Source: an uncultured Clostridia bacterium
Lineage (GTDB): Bacteria > Bacillota > Clostridia > TANB77 > CAG-508
Direction: 5' to 3'
Assembly (NCBI GenBank): GCA_934167135.1
Contig: CAKPKI010000044.1
Span: 1 to 12,576, forward strand
DNA: 12,576 bases
Shown: positions 1 to 5,342 of the stretch, piece by piece
Layout: each line of letters begins with the position of its first letter
How positions within the stretch are numbered: the stretch's first letter is position 1
Translations under genes and position numbers: made by a program
The notes under the pieces: model-generated
What the model saw: only the letters and a program-made list of their open reading frames with translations
Told to the model about the DNA's origin: nothing
Database searches by the model: none

Positions 1-90
1 TTTTTTTAAAGCCTCTTTTTGATCTTCTATGTTATCTTTATAATTCCATTTGTATAATGCTTCTTCAGCTACTTTTCTATATGGTATCAT
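1..90 (-). CDS. Hypothetical protein, N-terminal 30 residues only (runs off left edge)
   Basis: An open frame begins with ATG at 88-90 and is still open at the left edge. It has an AGGAGG ribosome binding site at 98-103, seven bases upstream of the start, and a well-formed promoter at 127-155. The visible peptide begins MIPYRKVAEEALYKWNY and is rich in Lys and Glu. It has no signal peptide or membrane segment in the visible part, and I do not recognise the family. It is transcribed away from the small plus-strand unit starting near 286, so the two are divergent. The start and expression signals are convincing; the function cannot be judged from 30 residues. Confidence 0.7.
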   Translation of the reverse strand, partial: MIPYRKVAEEALYKWNYKDNIEDQKEALKK

Positions 91-126
91 TTTATTTCCT
101 CCTATTTTTTATTGTATATCATTTTT

Positions 127-155
127 ATTATATTTAATTCTAATGTTATTTTCAA
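127..155 (-). promoter_or_regulatory. SigA-type promoter for the left-edge gene
   Basis: Reading the minus strand, TTGAAA (150-155) is followed by exactly 17 bases and then TATAAT (127-132). Transcription would start near 120, leaving a leader of about 30 bases before the ATG at 88-90. Five of six bases match the -35 consensus and all six match the -10. Confidence 0.75.
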
Positions 156-250
156 GTTTTTCTTTATAATAATTTCAAATAAATGTTACATTATAAGATG
201 CCTTACTAATTAATGGTTTATTGCAACGAATTCAGTAGATTAAAAAATAC

Positions 251-279
251 TTGACAAAAGTTACATAATGTGGTATGAT
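251..279 (+). promoter_or_regulatory. Strong SigA-type promoter with extended -10
   Basis: TTGACA (251-256, perfect consensus) is followed by 17 bases and TATGAT (274-279), with TGG directly in front, giving a TGN extended -10. Transcription is expected to start near 286. It drives the 99-residue gene at 377-676. This is the best promoter in the window by consensus match. Confidence 0.85.
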
Positions 280-286
280 TTACTTA

Positions 287-308
287 TATCATTGAAGTAT
301 CAATGATA
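287..308. repeat. Perfect 9+9 bp inverted repeat at the transcription start
   Basis: TATCATTGA (287-295) and TCAATGATA (300-308) are exact reverse complements separated by four bases (AGTA). The repeat begins about eight bases past the -10 element, so it covers roughly +1 to +22 of the transcript. As DNA it has the form of a dimeric repressor operator placed to block initiation. As RNA it would form a 9 bp 5'-end hairpin with a tetraloop, a known way of stabilising a message. The sequence alone does not distinguish the two. Confidence 0.7.
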
Positions 309-321
309 GTAACCATATTTC

Positions 322-360
322 TCATGTGATAACAACATGAATATAACAACGCCAAATGGC
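322..360 (+). promoter_or_regulatory. Structured 5' leader of the 99-residue gene
   Basis: The leader between the start-site palindrome and the ribosome binding site holds two further short inverted repeats. TCATGT (322-327) pairs with ACATGA (335-340) across a 7-base loop. GCC (351-353) can pair with GGC (358-360), directly against the ribosome binding site at 361-367. With the 287-308 hairpin this makes three consecutive stem-loops in a leader of about 90 bases. The third is short and may be insignificant. No known riboswitch class was recognised. Confidence 0.4.
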
Positions 361-367
361 AAGGAGG
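361..367 (+). promoter_or_regulatory. Ribosome binding site that fixes the start at 377
   Basis: AAGGAGG at 361-367 lies nine bases before the ATG at 377-379. An in-frame ATG at 356 is upstream of this site and would place the binding sequence inside the gene, so 377 is the likely start. Confidence 0.85.
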
Positions 368-376
368 AAAAAAATT

Positions 377-676
377 ATGACTGATGTAAAAACGGTAAAA
401 ATGTGTGATATGCCAATTGAGATTAGCCTCAAAGTTTTTGAGATGCTCAATCCTAGCGAGGTAAAGATTTTGAAGAATGATTCTTGGTTTGATCGCTTCA
501 CAATTATTACAGATACCGAACCTAAGGATTTAATTTATCCTGAAGGGTGGTATTATGCCAAGGGTCACTTTAGAAACAAACATATGAGCACAACTGGTCT
601 TTACCAGGAAGCTCGTATGGGAACATCCGATGGTAAATATTGGGCAAGTATTGCAAAATATTGTACTCTTAACTAA
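377..676 (+). CDS. Small hypothetical protein, 99 residues, own transcription unit
   Basis: A complete open frame of 99 codons ends in TAA, with a strong promoter, a strong ribosome binding site and an intrinsic terminator, so it is almost certainly expressed alone. I do not recognise the family. The protein has no signal peptide or membrane span and looks cytosolic. It has cysteines at 10 and 96, an acidic/hydrophobic N-terminal half (MCDMPIEISLKVFEML) and a C-terminal half rich in aromatic residues (W37, W58-Y59-Y60, Y76, W89). By hand count it is about 36% GC, slightly above its neighbours, and it uses codons such as AGC, CGC, GAG and GGG more freely. That may mean strong expression or acquisition from elsewhere. 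The palindrome at its transcription start suggests regulated expression. Function unknown. Confidence 0.8.
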   Translation: MTDVKTVKMCDMPIEISLKVFEMLNPSEVKILKNDSWFDRFTIITDTEPKDLIYPEGWYYAKGHFRNKHMSTTGLYQEARMGTSDGKYWASIAKYCTLN

Positions 677-707
677 TAACAACATATCATATTAACAACT
701 AGTCATG

Positions 708-742
708 CTCCCCATTGATTTTTTAAATCATGGGGAGTTTTT
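708..742 (+). terminator. Intrinsic terminator of the 99-residue gene
   Basis: CTCCCCAT(T)GATTT (708-721) pairs with AAATCATGGGGAG (725-737), giving 13 bp with one bulged T and a three-base loop. Five T residues follow at 738-742. The GC-rich base and T run mark plus-strand termination. The minus strand has no comparable T run here. Confidence 0.9.
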
Positions 743-803
743 GTATACTTTTTTTATTTATGGATAAACTATTTAAGAAAAATCAGAATGGAGGTGCTCT
801 TCT

Positions 804-899
804 ATGTCAAATAAAAAAAGTAAACAAAACAAAAATAACAACAGAAACAATGAAAACAATAACAATAATAACAACAACCAAAACAACAACAACAGATAG
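804..899 (+). CDS. Asparagine-rich micropeptide, 31 residues
   Basis: A short frame from ATG (804-806) to TAG (897-899) has an excellent ribosome binding site, GGAGGTG at 790-796, seven bases upstream. The product starts MSNKKSKQNK, then is almost only Asn, with runs of eight and four Asn and isolated Arg, Glu and Gln. It ends in Arg and is basic, hydrophilic and probably unstructured. There is no strong promoter: a weak TTGTAT (741-746), 18 bases, TAAACT (765-770) is possible, as is read-through of the terminator at 708-742. A hairpin terminator follows at 916-958. Low-complexity AT-rich DNA can imitate such a frame, but the ribosome binding site and in-frame stop favour a real gene. I cannot assign a function; a small spore or surface peptide is only a guess. 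Confidence 0.5.
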   Translation: MSNKKSKQNKNNNRNNENNNNNNNNQNNNNR

Positions 900-915
900 T
901 TAAATTAAAAAAAGC

Positions 916-958
916 AAAACAGTTAACTAATTTTATTATACATTAGTTAACTGTTTTT
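916..958. terminator. Two-way intrinsic terminator between the Asn-rich peptide and clpX
   Basis: ACAGTTAACTAA (919-930) and TTAGTTAACTGT (943-954) are perfect complements around a 12-base loop. The T run after the right arm (954-958) serves the plus strand. On the minus strand the stem is followed by TTTTGCTTTTTTT, so the same hairpin ends the clpX transcript about 24 bases after its stop codon. Confidence 0.88.
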
Positions 959-980
959 ATTTTATACAAATTTATTATTT

Positions 981-2306
981 TTATGCTGTTTCTTTTTGTT
1001 CTATAGCAACTCTTTCACTTTTAACCTTTTTTATCTTATTAGGATTTTCTATAATTTTTGGTGCTTGATTATTTAAAACTGTTTCCTTTGTTACAATGCA
1101 TTGTTCAATTTTTTCATTAGATGGAATATCAAACATAATATCTCTCATAATATTTTCAATTATTGAACGCAATCCTCTGGCACCAGTCTTTCTTTCAATC
1201 GCTTTATCTACAATTGCTTCCAATGCTTCTTGTTCAAATATTAATTCTACATCATCCATTTCCAATAATTTTTTATATTGTTTTACTAAAGCATTTTTTG
1301 GTTCTGTTGTAATTTTTATTAGAGCCTCTCTATCTAGTTCTCTTAATGTTGCTATTATTGGTAATCTTCCTATAAATTCTGGAATCATACCAAATTTAAG
1401 TAAATCTTGTGGTAAAATTTGTTCAAATACTTTGTATCTGTCTATATCTTTTTTACTTTCAATATCAGCTCCAAATCCCATTGATTTTTTACCAATTCTG
1501 TCTTTAATAATATTTTCAAGTCCTTCAAATGCACCACCACATATAAATAATATATTTGATGTATCTATTTGTAATAGTTCTTGTTGTGGATGTTTTCTTC
1601 CTCCTTGTGGTGGAACAGAAGCTATTGTTCCTTCTACAATTTTTAGTAGTGCCTGTTGTACACCTTCACCACTTACATCTCTTGTTATAGATGGATTTTC
1701 AGATTTTCTTGTTATTTTGTCAATTTCATCAATATAGATTATTCCTTTTTCGGCCTTTTCTATATCTCCATCAGCAGCTTGTATTAGTTTAAGAAGAATA
1801 TTTTCAACATCTTCTCCTACATATCCAGCTTCTGTAAGTGTTGTAGCATCAGCAATAGCAAACGGAACATTTAGAATTTTTGCAAGTGTGCTTGCAAGTA
1901 AAGTTTTTCCACAACCTGTTGGACCTAATAATAATATATTACTTTTTTGTATTTCTACATCATCTTCGCTCTTTTCATGTTTAGCCATCATCTCTTCTTC
2001 ATTTGCAATTCTTTTATAATGATTATATACTGCAACTGATAATGTCTTTTTAGCTTCATCTTGACCAATTACATATTGATCTAATATATTTTTTATTTCT
2101 TTTGGGCTTGGTATTTTGTCTAACCCAGCTAAAGTATAAGAGTCATTTTCATCTTCATAATACTCACTCTCGATTATTTCATTACACAATCCTATACACT
2201 CATTACAAATATATACTCCTGGACCAGCAACAATTTTTCTTACACTATCTTGTGTCTTTCCACAAAATGAGCATTTTACACCTTTAGGTGTGTCATTTTT
2301 TGCCAT
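981..2306 (-). CDS. clpX: ATP-dependent Clp protease ATP-binding subunit ClpX
   Basis: This is the AAA+ unfoldase that recognises tagged proteins and threads them into ClpP for degradation in the cytosol. The 441 residues are close to the usual length. The N-terminal zinc-binding dimer domain has C12, C15, C34 and C37. The AAA+ module follows: Walker A GPTGCGKT (128-135), pore-1 loop GYVG (161-164), Walker B with IDEID (192-196), RKH loop (237-239), FIGRLP with the arginine finger (311-316) and sensor-2 GARGLR (375-380). The ClpP-docking tripeptide, usually IGF, reads MGF (276-278). A basic/acidic C-terminal tail runs from about 415. AAGGAG at 2315-2320 sits eight bases before the ATG. The gene starts 43 bases after clpP and is followed by the terminator at 916-958. 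Confidence 0.98.
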   Translation of the reverse strand: MAKNDTPKGVKCSFCGKTQDSVRKIVAGPGVYICNECIGLCNEIIESEYYEDENDSYTLAGLDKIPSPKEIKNILDQYVIGQDEAKKTLSVAVYNHYKRIANEEEMMAKHEKSEDDVEIQKSNILLLGPTGCGKTLLASTLAKILNVPFAIADATTLTEAGYVGEDVENILLKLIQAADGDIEKAEKGIIYIDEIDKITRKSENPSITRDVSGEGVQQALLKIVEGTIASVPPQGGRKHPQQELLQIDTSNILFICGGAFEGLENIIKDRIGKKSMGFGADIESKKDIDRYKVFEQILPQDLLKFGMIPEFIGRLPIIATLRELDREALIKITTEPKNALVKQYKKLLEMDDVELIFEQEALEAIVDKAIERKTGARGLRSIIENIMRDIMFDIPSNEKIEQCIVTKETVLNNQAPKIIENPNKIKKVKSERVAIEQKETA

Positions 2307-2349
2307 CTATATTTCTCCTTTTCTTCTTTTTCTAAGTTGTTCTAAAGAA

Positions 2350-2961
2350 CTACATTCTTTTATCCATAATTCCATCTATTAGACCATATTCTAAAGCTTC
2401 TTGAGCAGTCATATAATGATCTCTTTCAGTATCTCTTTCAATTGTTTCTATAGATTGACCTGTTTTTTCACTTAATAATCTATTCAATTTTTCTCTTGTT
2501 CTTATCATATGGTCAGCATGAATTTTAATTTCTGTTGCTTGCCCAGAAATTCCTCCACCTTGACCACCTATTAATGGTTGATGTATTAATATTTCAGAAT
2601 TAGGTGTTGCATATCTTTTTCCTTTTTCTCCATTTGCTAATAAAACTGCTCCAAAACTTGCAGCTAAACCAACACATATTGTTGAAACTGGACATTTTAT
2701 ATAGTTCATTGTATCTACAATTCCCATTCCATCTGTAATAGATCCACCTGGTGAATTAATATATAAAAATATTTCTTTATCTGGATCTTCTGATTCTAAG
2801 AATAATAGTTGTGCAATTATTAAACTTGCGGATGTTGGATTTACATCTTCTCCTAAAAATATTATTCTATCTTTTAATAATCTTGAGAAAATATCATAAG
2901 ATCTTTCCCCTTTGCTTGTTTGTTCAATTACATATGGTACTAAACTATCTTTTTCTATCAT
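2350..2961 (-). CDS. clpP: ATP-dependent Clp protease proteolytic subunit ClpP
   Basis: This is the serine peptidase (family S14) that forms the double-heptamer degradation chamber with ClpX. The chosen start (ATG 2959-2961) gives 203 residues, near the family norm, with GGGAGG at 2969-2974 seven bases upstream. A longer frame to 2994 would place that site inside the gene. The catalytic triad is Ser102 in GLAASFGA, His127 in HQP, and Asp181 in DTERD. After the His, the segment between HQPL and GQAT is nine residues (IGGQGGGIS) instead of the four typical of E. coli ClpP, a Gly-rich lengthening in the handle region. No long propeptide is apparent. It lies between tig and clpX in the classical order. 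A hairpin at 2985-3024 in its leader may limit read-through from tig. Confidence 0.97.
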   Translation of the reverse strand: MIEKDSLVPYVIEQTSKGERSYDIFSRLLKDRIIFLGEDVNPTSASLIIAQLLFLESEDPDKEIFLYINSPGGSITDGMGIVDTMNYIKCPVSTICVGLAASFGAVLLANGEKGKRYATPNSEILIHQPLIGGQGGGISGQATEIKIHADHMIRTREKLNRLLSEKTGQSIETIERDTERDHYMTAQEALEYGLIDGIMDKRM

Positions 2962-2968
2962 ACTTTTT

Positions 2969-2974
2969 CCTCCC
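2969..2974 (-). promoter_or_regulatory. Ribosome binding site that fixes the clpP start
   Basis: GGGAGG on the minus strand, seven bases before the ATG at 2959-2961. It rules out the upstream in-frame start near 2994. Confidence 0.85.
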
Positions 2975-2984
2975 TTATATAAAT

Positions 2985-3024
2985 AAAAGGACAAATTAAT
3001 ATTTTAAACCAATTTGCCCCTTTT
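2985..3024 (-). terminator. Terminator-like hairpin between tig and clpP
   Basis: On the minus strand AAAAGGGGCAAATT (3024-3011) pairs with AATTTGTCCTTTT (2997-2985) through about 13 bp, with one bulged G and one G-U pair. The loop is 13 bases and a U-rich run (TTTTATTTATAT) follows. It begins only a few bases after the tig stop codon. The plus-strand reading also has a seven-T run, but no plus-strand gene needs it. Since no convincing promoter follows, it is probably a partial terminator or a processing and stability element rather than a full stop. Confidence 0.6.
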
Positions 3025-3028
3025 TTTG

Positions 3029-4351
3029 CTATTTTTTGCTAGTTGCTTTTTTTGTTTCTTTTTTCTTTTCTGCGAATTTTGCATTTTTTACTATGAATTC
3101 TAATGCTTTTTCAGATTTTATTCCTTCTGTTAAATAGTTCTTTAAGTTTTCATTTTCACTTAATTCTTCTACTTTTTTTCCATAGTTTTTAGCCATTTCT
3201 TCCATTTTTGATTTTATTTCATCTTCACTTGCTTCGATTTTTTCTGCATTTATTATTGCTTCTAATACAAGTCTTGATTTTATTGCTTCTATAGCTTGTG
3301 GCTCATATTCTTTTCTTACTTCTTCTTCTGTCTTTCCTATCATTTTTAAGTATTGTTCTAGATTTAGACCTTGATATGCAAGTCTTTGTTCAAAGTCTTT
3401 TAACATATTGTCTGTTTCTAGTTCAATCATTCCTGATGGAATATCTAGTTTTGAATCTTCACATACCGCTTTTATTGCTGCATCTTCTGTTTCATATTTT
3501 TCTCTTTGTTCATTATTTTTTGTTAACTTTTCTTTGATACTTTTCTTTAATTCATCTAATGTATCAAATTCACTTACATCTTTGGCAAATTCATCATCTA
3601 ATTCTGGTAATTCTTTTTTCTTTATTTCATGTAATTTTACTTTAAATGTAGCATCTTTTCCAGCTAAATCTTTTGAGAAATATTCTTCTGGAAATGTTAC
3701 TTTTATTTCTTTTTCTCCATCTATTTCCATTCCTACTAATTGTTCTTCAAATCCTGGAATAAATGCTCCACTTCCTATTTCTAATTCATGTCCTTCTGCT
3801 TTTCCACCTTCAAATGCTACTCCATCAACAAATCCTTCGAAATCTATAGTTGCTGTATCTCCATTTTCTAATGGTCTGTCATCAACTGTTATTAATCTTG
3901 AATTGTGTTCTTGCATATGTCCTAATTCGTGTTCAATATCTTTTTTGTCAACTTTATATTCAATTTTATCAATTTCTATTCCTTTATATTTTCCAAGTTT
4001 AACTTCTGGTTTTGTTTGTACTATAGCAGTAAATATTAAATCTTTTCCTTTTTCCATTTGAGGTATGTCTACTTCTGGTCTACTTACTGCTTCTATTTTA
4101 TTTTCTTTTAAAGCTTCTTCATATGCTTCAGTTGCAACTTCGTTAAAAGCATCTTCATAAAATATTTGTGCTCCATAGTACTTTTCTACTATATTCATTG
4201 GTGCTTTTCCTTTTCTAAAACCTGGTATATTAAAGTATTTTGCATTTTGAAAATATACTTTTTTCATAGCATTTTCAAATTTTTCTGCTTCTACTGTAAT
4301 TTCTAATTTTATTTCATTTGCGTTTTTTGTTTTTTCTACTTTACAATTCAT
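3029..4351 (-). CDS. tig: Trigger factor (ribosome-associated chaperone, peptidyl-prolyl isomerase)
   Basis: It binds next to the ribosomal exit tunnel and shields nascent chains. The 440 residues match the family. The N-terminal ribosome-binding domain (about 1-120) has the docking signature GFRKGKAP (44-51). The FKBP-type isomerase domain (about 150-245) contains GDTATIDFEGFVDG (164-177) and FIPGFEEQLVGM (197-208). The rest is the helical C-terminal chaperone domain, ending in a Lys-rich tail. AAAGGAAG at 4358-4365 precedes the ATG by six bases. It has its own promoter at 4388-4415 and is followed by clpP and clpX in the conserved order linking nascent-chain folding with proteolysis. Nothing is missing from the protein. 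Confidence 0.98.
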   Translation of the reverse strand: MNCKVEKTKNANEIKLEITVEAEKFENAMKKVYFQNAKYFNIPGFRKGKAPMNIVEKYYGAQIFYEDAFNEVATEAYEEALKENKIEAVSRPEVDIPQMEKGKDLIFTAIVQTKPEVKLGKYKGIEIDKIEYKVDKKDIEHELGHMQEHNSRLITVDDRPLENGDTATIDFEGFVDGVAFEGGKAEGHELEIGSGAFIPGFEEQLVGMEIDGEKEIKVTFPEEYFSKDLAGKDATFKVKLHEIKKKELPELDDEFAKDVSEFDTLDELKKSIKEKLTKNNEQREKYETEDAAIKAVCEDSKLDIPSGMIELETDNMLKDFEQRLAYQGLNLEQYLKMIGKTEEEVRKEYEPQAIEAIKSRLVLEAIINAEKIEASEDEIKSKMEEMAKNYGKKVEELSENENLKNYLTEGIKSEKALEFIVKNAKFAEKKKETKKATSKK

Positions 4352-4387
4352 TATAATCTTCCTTTCTTGTCTTTTTATAGCTTTTAT

Positions 4388-4415
4388 ATTATATCACATA
4401 TTTTCTATTTTGCAA
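4388..4415 (-). promoter_or_regulatory. SigA-type promoter of the tig-clpP-clpX unit
   Basis: On the minus strand TTGCAA (4415-4410) is followed by 16 bases and a perfect TATAAT (4393-4388), preceded by TGA to make an extended -10. Transcription should start near 4381, giving a tig leader of about 30 bases. The -35 element lies only a few bases past the deacetylase stop codon, and no terminator separates the two genes. Confidence 0.8.
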
Positions 4416-4420
4416 TACCT

Positions 4421-5323
4421 TTATTTTATAATACTATAGAAATTCTCAAATTCAAATCCTTGATTCCTAAAATATTTTATTATTGTTGGTAATGCATTTG
4501 CTGTTGCTGTTTTATTTCCAGCATCATGCATTAATACTACTATACTATTATGTTTTGGCACTGTTTTATTTAGTTCTGCAATAAATTGCTCTGTTGTTTT
4601 TGCTCCTGCTGCATCTGAAGTTAAAGCATTCCAATCAATATGTAAAACATCATTTTGTTCTAATATTTGTTCTGCTTGTTTTTTCACTTCTGCATATTTT
4701 CCACCCCAATATCCTCCTGGAAATCTAAATAGGTGTGGATTGTATTCTTGCTCTCCTATTGCATTTCTAATTGCTGTTACACTTTTGTTATATTCATCTA
4801 AGACACTTTGTGGTGTTGCATATATTTGTGAATATACATGTGAGTATCCATGACTTGCTATATAATGCCCTTCATCATATTCTCTTTTTACAAGGTCTGG
4901 GTCTAATTCAACTCTATTTCCTAATAAAAAGAATGTTGCTTTTATGTTTTCTTTTTTTAATGTATCTAAAACTACTGGTGTTACTGTTTGTGATGGTCCA
5001 TCATCAAATGTTAAAAAAACTCTTTTTGTTTCTGAATGATATATGTTTTTTAAGTTGTTTCTACCTTCTTCTGTTAATTGTGGTAATTTTGCTTTTCTTT
5101 CTTCTTCTTTTTTAGCTTCTTCTTGTTTTCTTTGTTCCTCTTGTTCCGCTTCTTGAATTGTTTCATTTTTTTCTGTTTCAGCTGTTTTAGTAATATCATT
5201 TTGTGTATTAGAATTTATTTTTAATCCTAACCAAACAAAAACAATTATTACTATTAGTACAAATATCGCTATTACTATATTTTTTCTATTTCTATATTCT
5301 CTTTTCACTGATATCAAATCCAT
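4421..5323 (-). CDS. Membrane-anchored polysaccharide deacetylase (NodB/CE4, PgdA-like)
   Basis: Probable metal-dependent N-deacetylase acting on cell-wall sugars outside the membrane. Many relatives deacetylate peptidoglycan GlcNAc and so give lysozyme resistance, but the substrate here is inferred. The 300 residues comprise a short basic cytosolic start, one membrane span (about 16-36), and a highly charged Glu/Lys/Gln linker likely to be coiled-coil (about 47-80). The NodB domain (about 100-290) has all five motifs: TFDDGP (105-110, base D107, metal ligand D108), HGYSH (H158, H162), RFPGG (200-204), DWNALTSD (230-237) and LMHDA (H266). AAAAGGTGG at 5328-5336 lies four bases before the ATG. 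It starts 19 bases after metG, so it is probably co-transcribed with it, an odd partner for a wall enzyme. No terminator follows before tig. Confidence 0.92.
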   Translation of the reverse strand: MDLISVKREYRNRKNIVIAIFVLIVIIVFVWLGLKINSNTQNDITKTAETEKNETIQEAEQEEQRKQEEAKKEEERKAKLPQLTEEGRNNLKNIYHSETKRVFLTFDDGPSQTVTPVVLDTLKKENIKATFFLLGNRVELDPDLVKREYDEGHYIASHGYSHVYSQIYATPQSVLDEYNKSVTAIRNAIGEQEYNPHLFRFPGGYWGGKYAEVKKQAEQILEQNDVLHIDWNALTSDAAGAKTTEQFIAELNKTVPKHNSIVVLMHDAGNKTATANALPTIIKYFRNQGFEFENFYSIIK

Positions 5324-5342
5324 TTTTCCACCTTTTATATAA

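Noticed and set aside
162..197. Imperfect inverted repeat CTTTATAAT / ATTATAAG in the divergent intergenic region
   Set aside because: Very AT-rich, short, with a bulge; this is expected by chance in such sequence.
356..376. Upstream ATG extending the 99-residue gene by seven codons
   Set aside because: The ribosome binding site AAGGAGG (361-367) would lie inside the gene; the ATG at 377 has correct spacing.
1096..1737. Plus-strand open frame of 213 codons within clpX
   Set aside because: It lies antisense to the highly conserved clpX, is Ser/Ile-rich as expected of a complementary reading, and has no ribosome binding site.
2962..2994. Longer clpP frame starting at 2994
   Set aside because: The extension overlaps the ribosome binding site and the hairpin, and ClpP homologues start close to the internal ATG at 2961.
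3408..4061. Plus-strand open frame of 217 codons within tig
   Set aside because: Antisense to intact tig, low complexity (Ser, Asn, Phe), with no expression signals.
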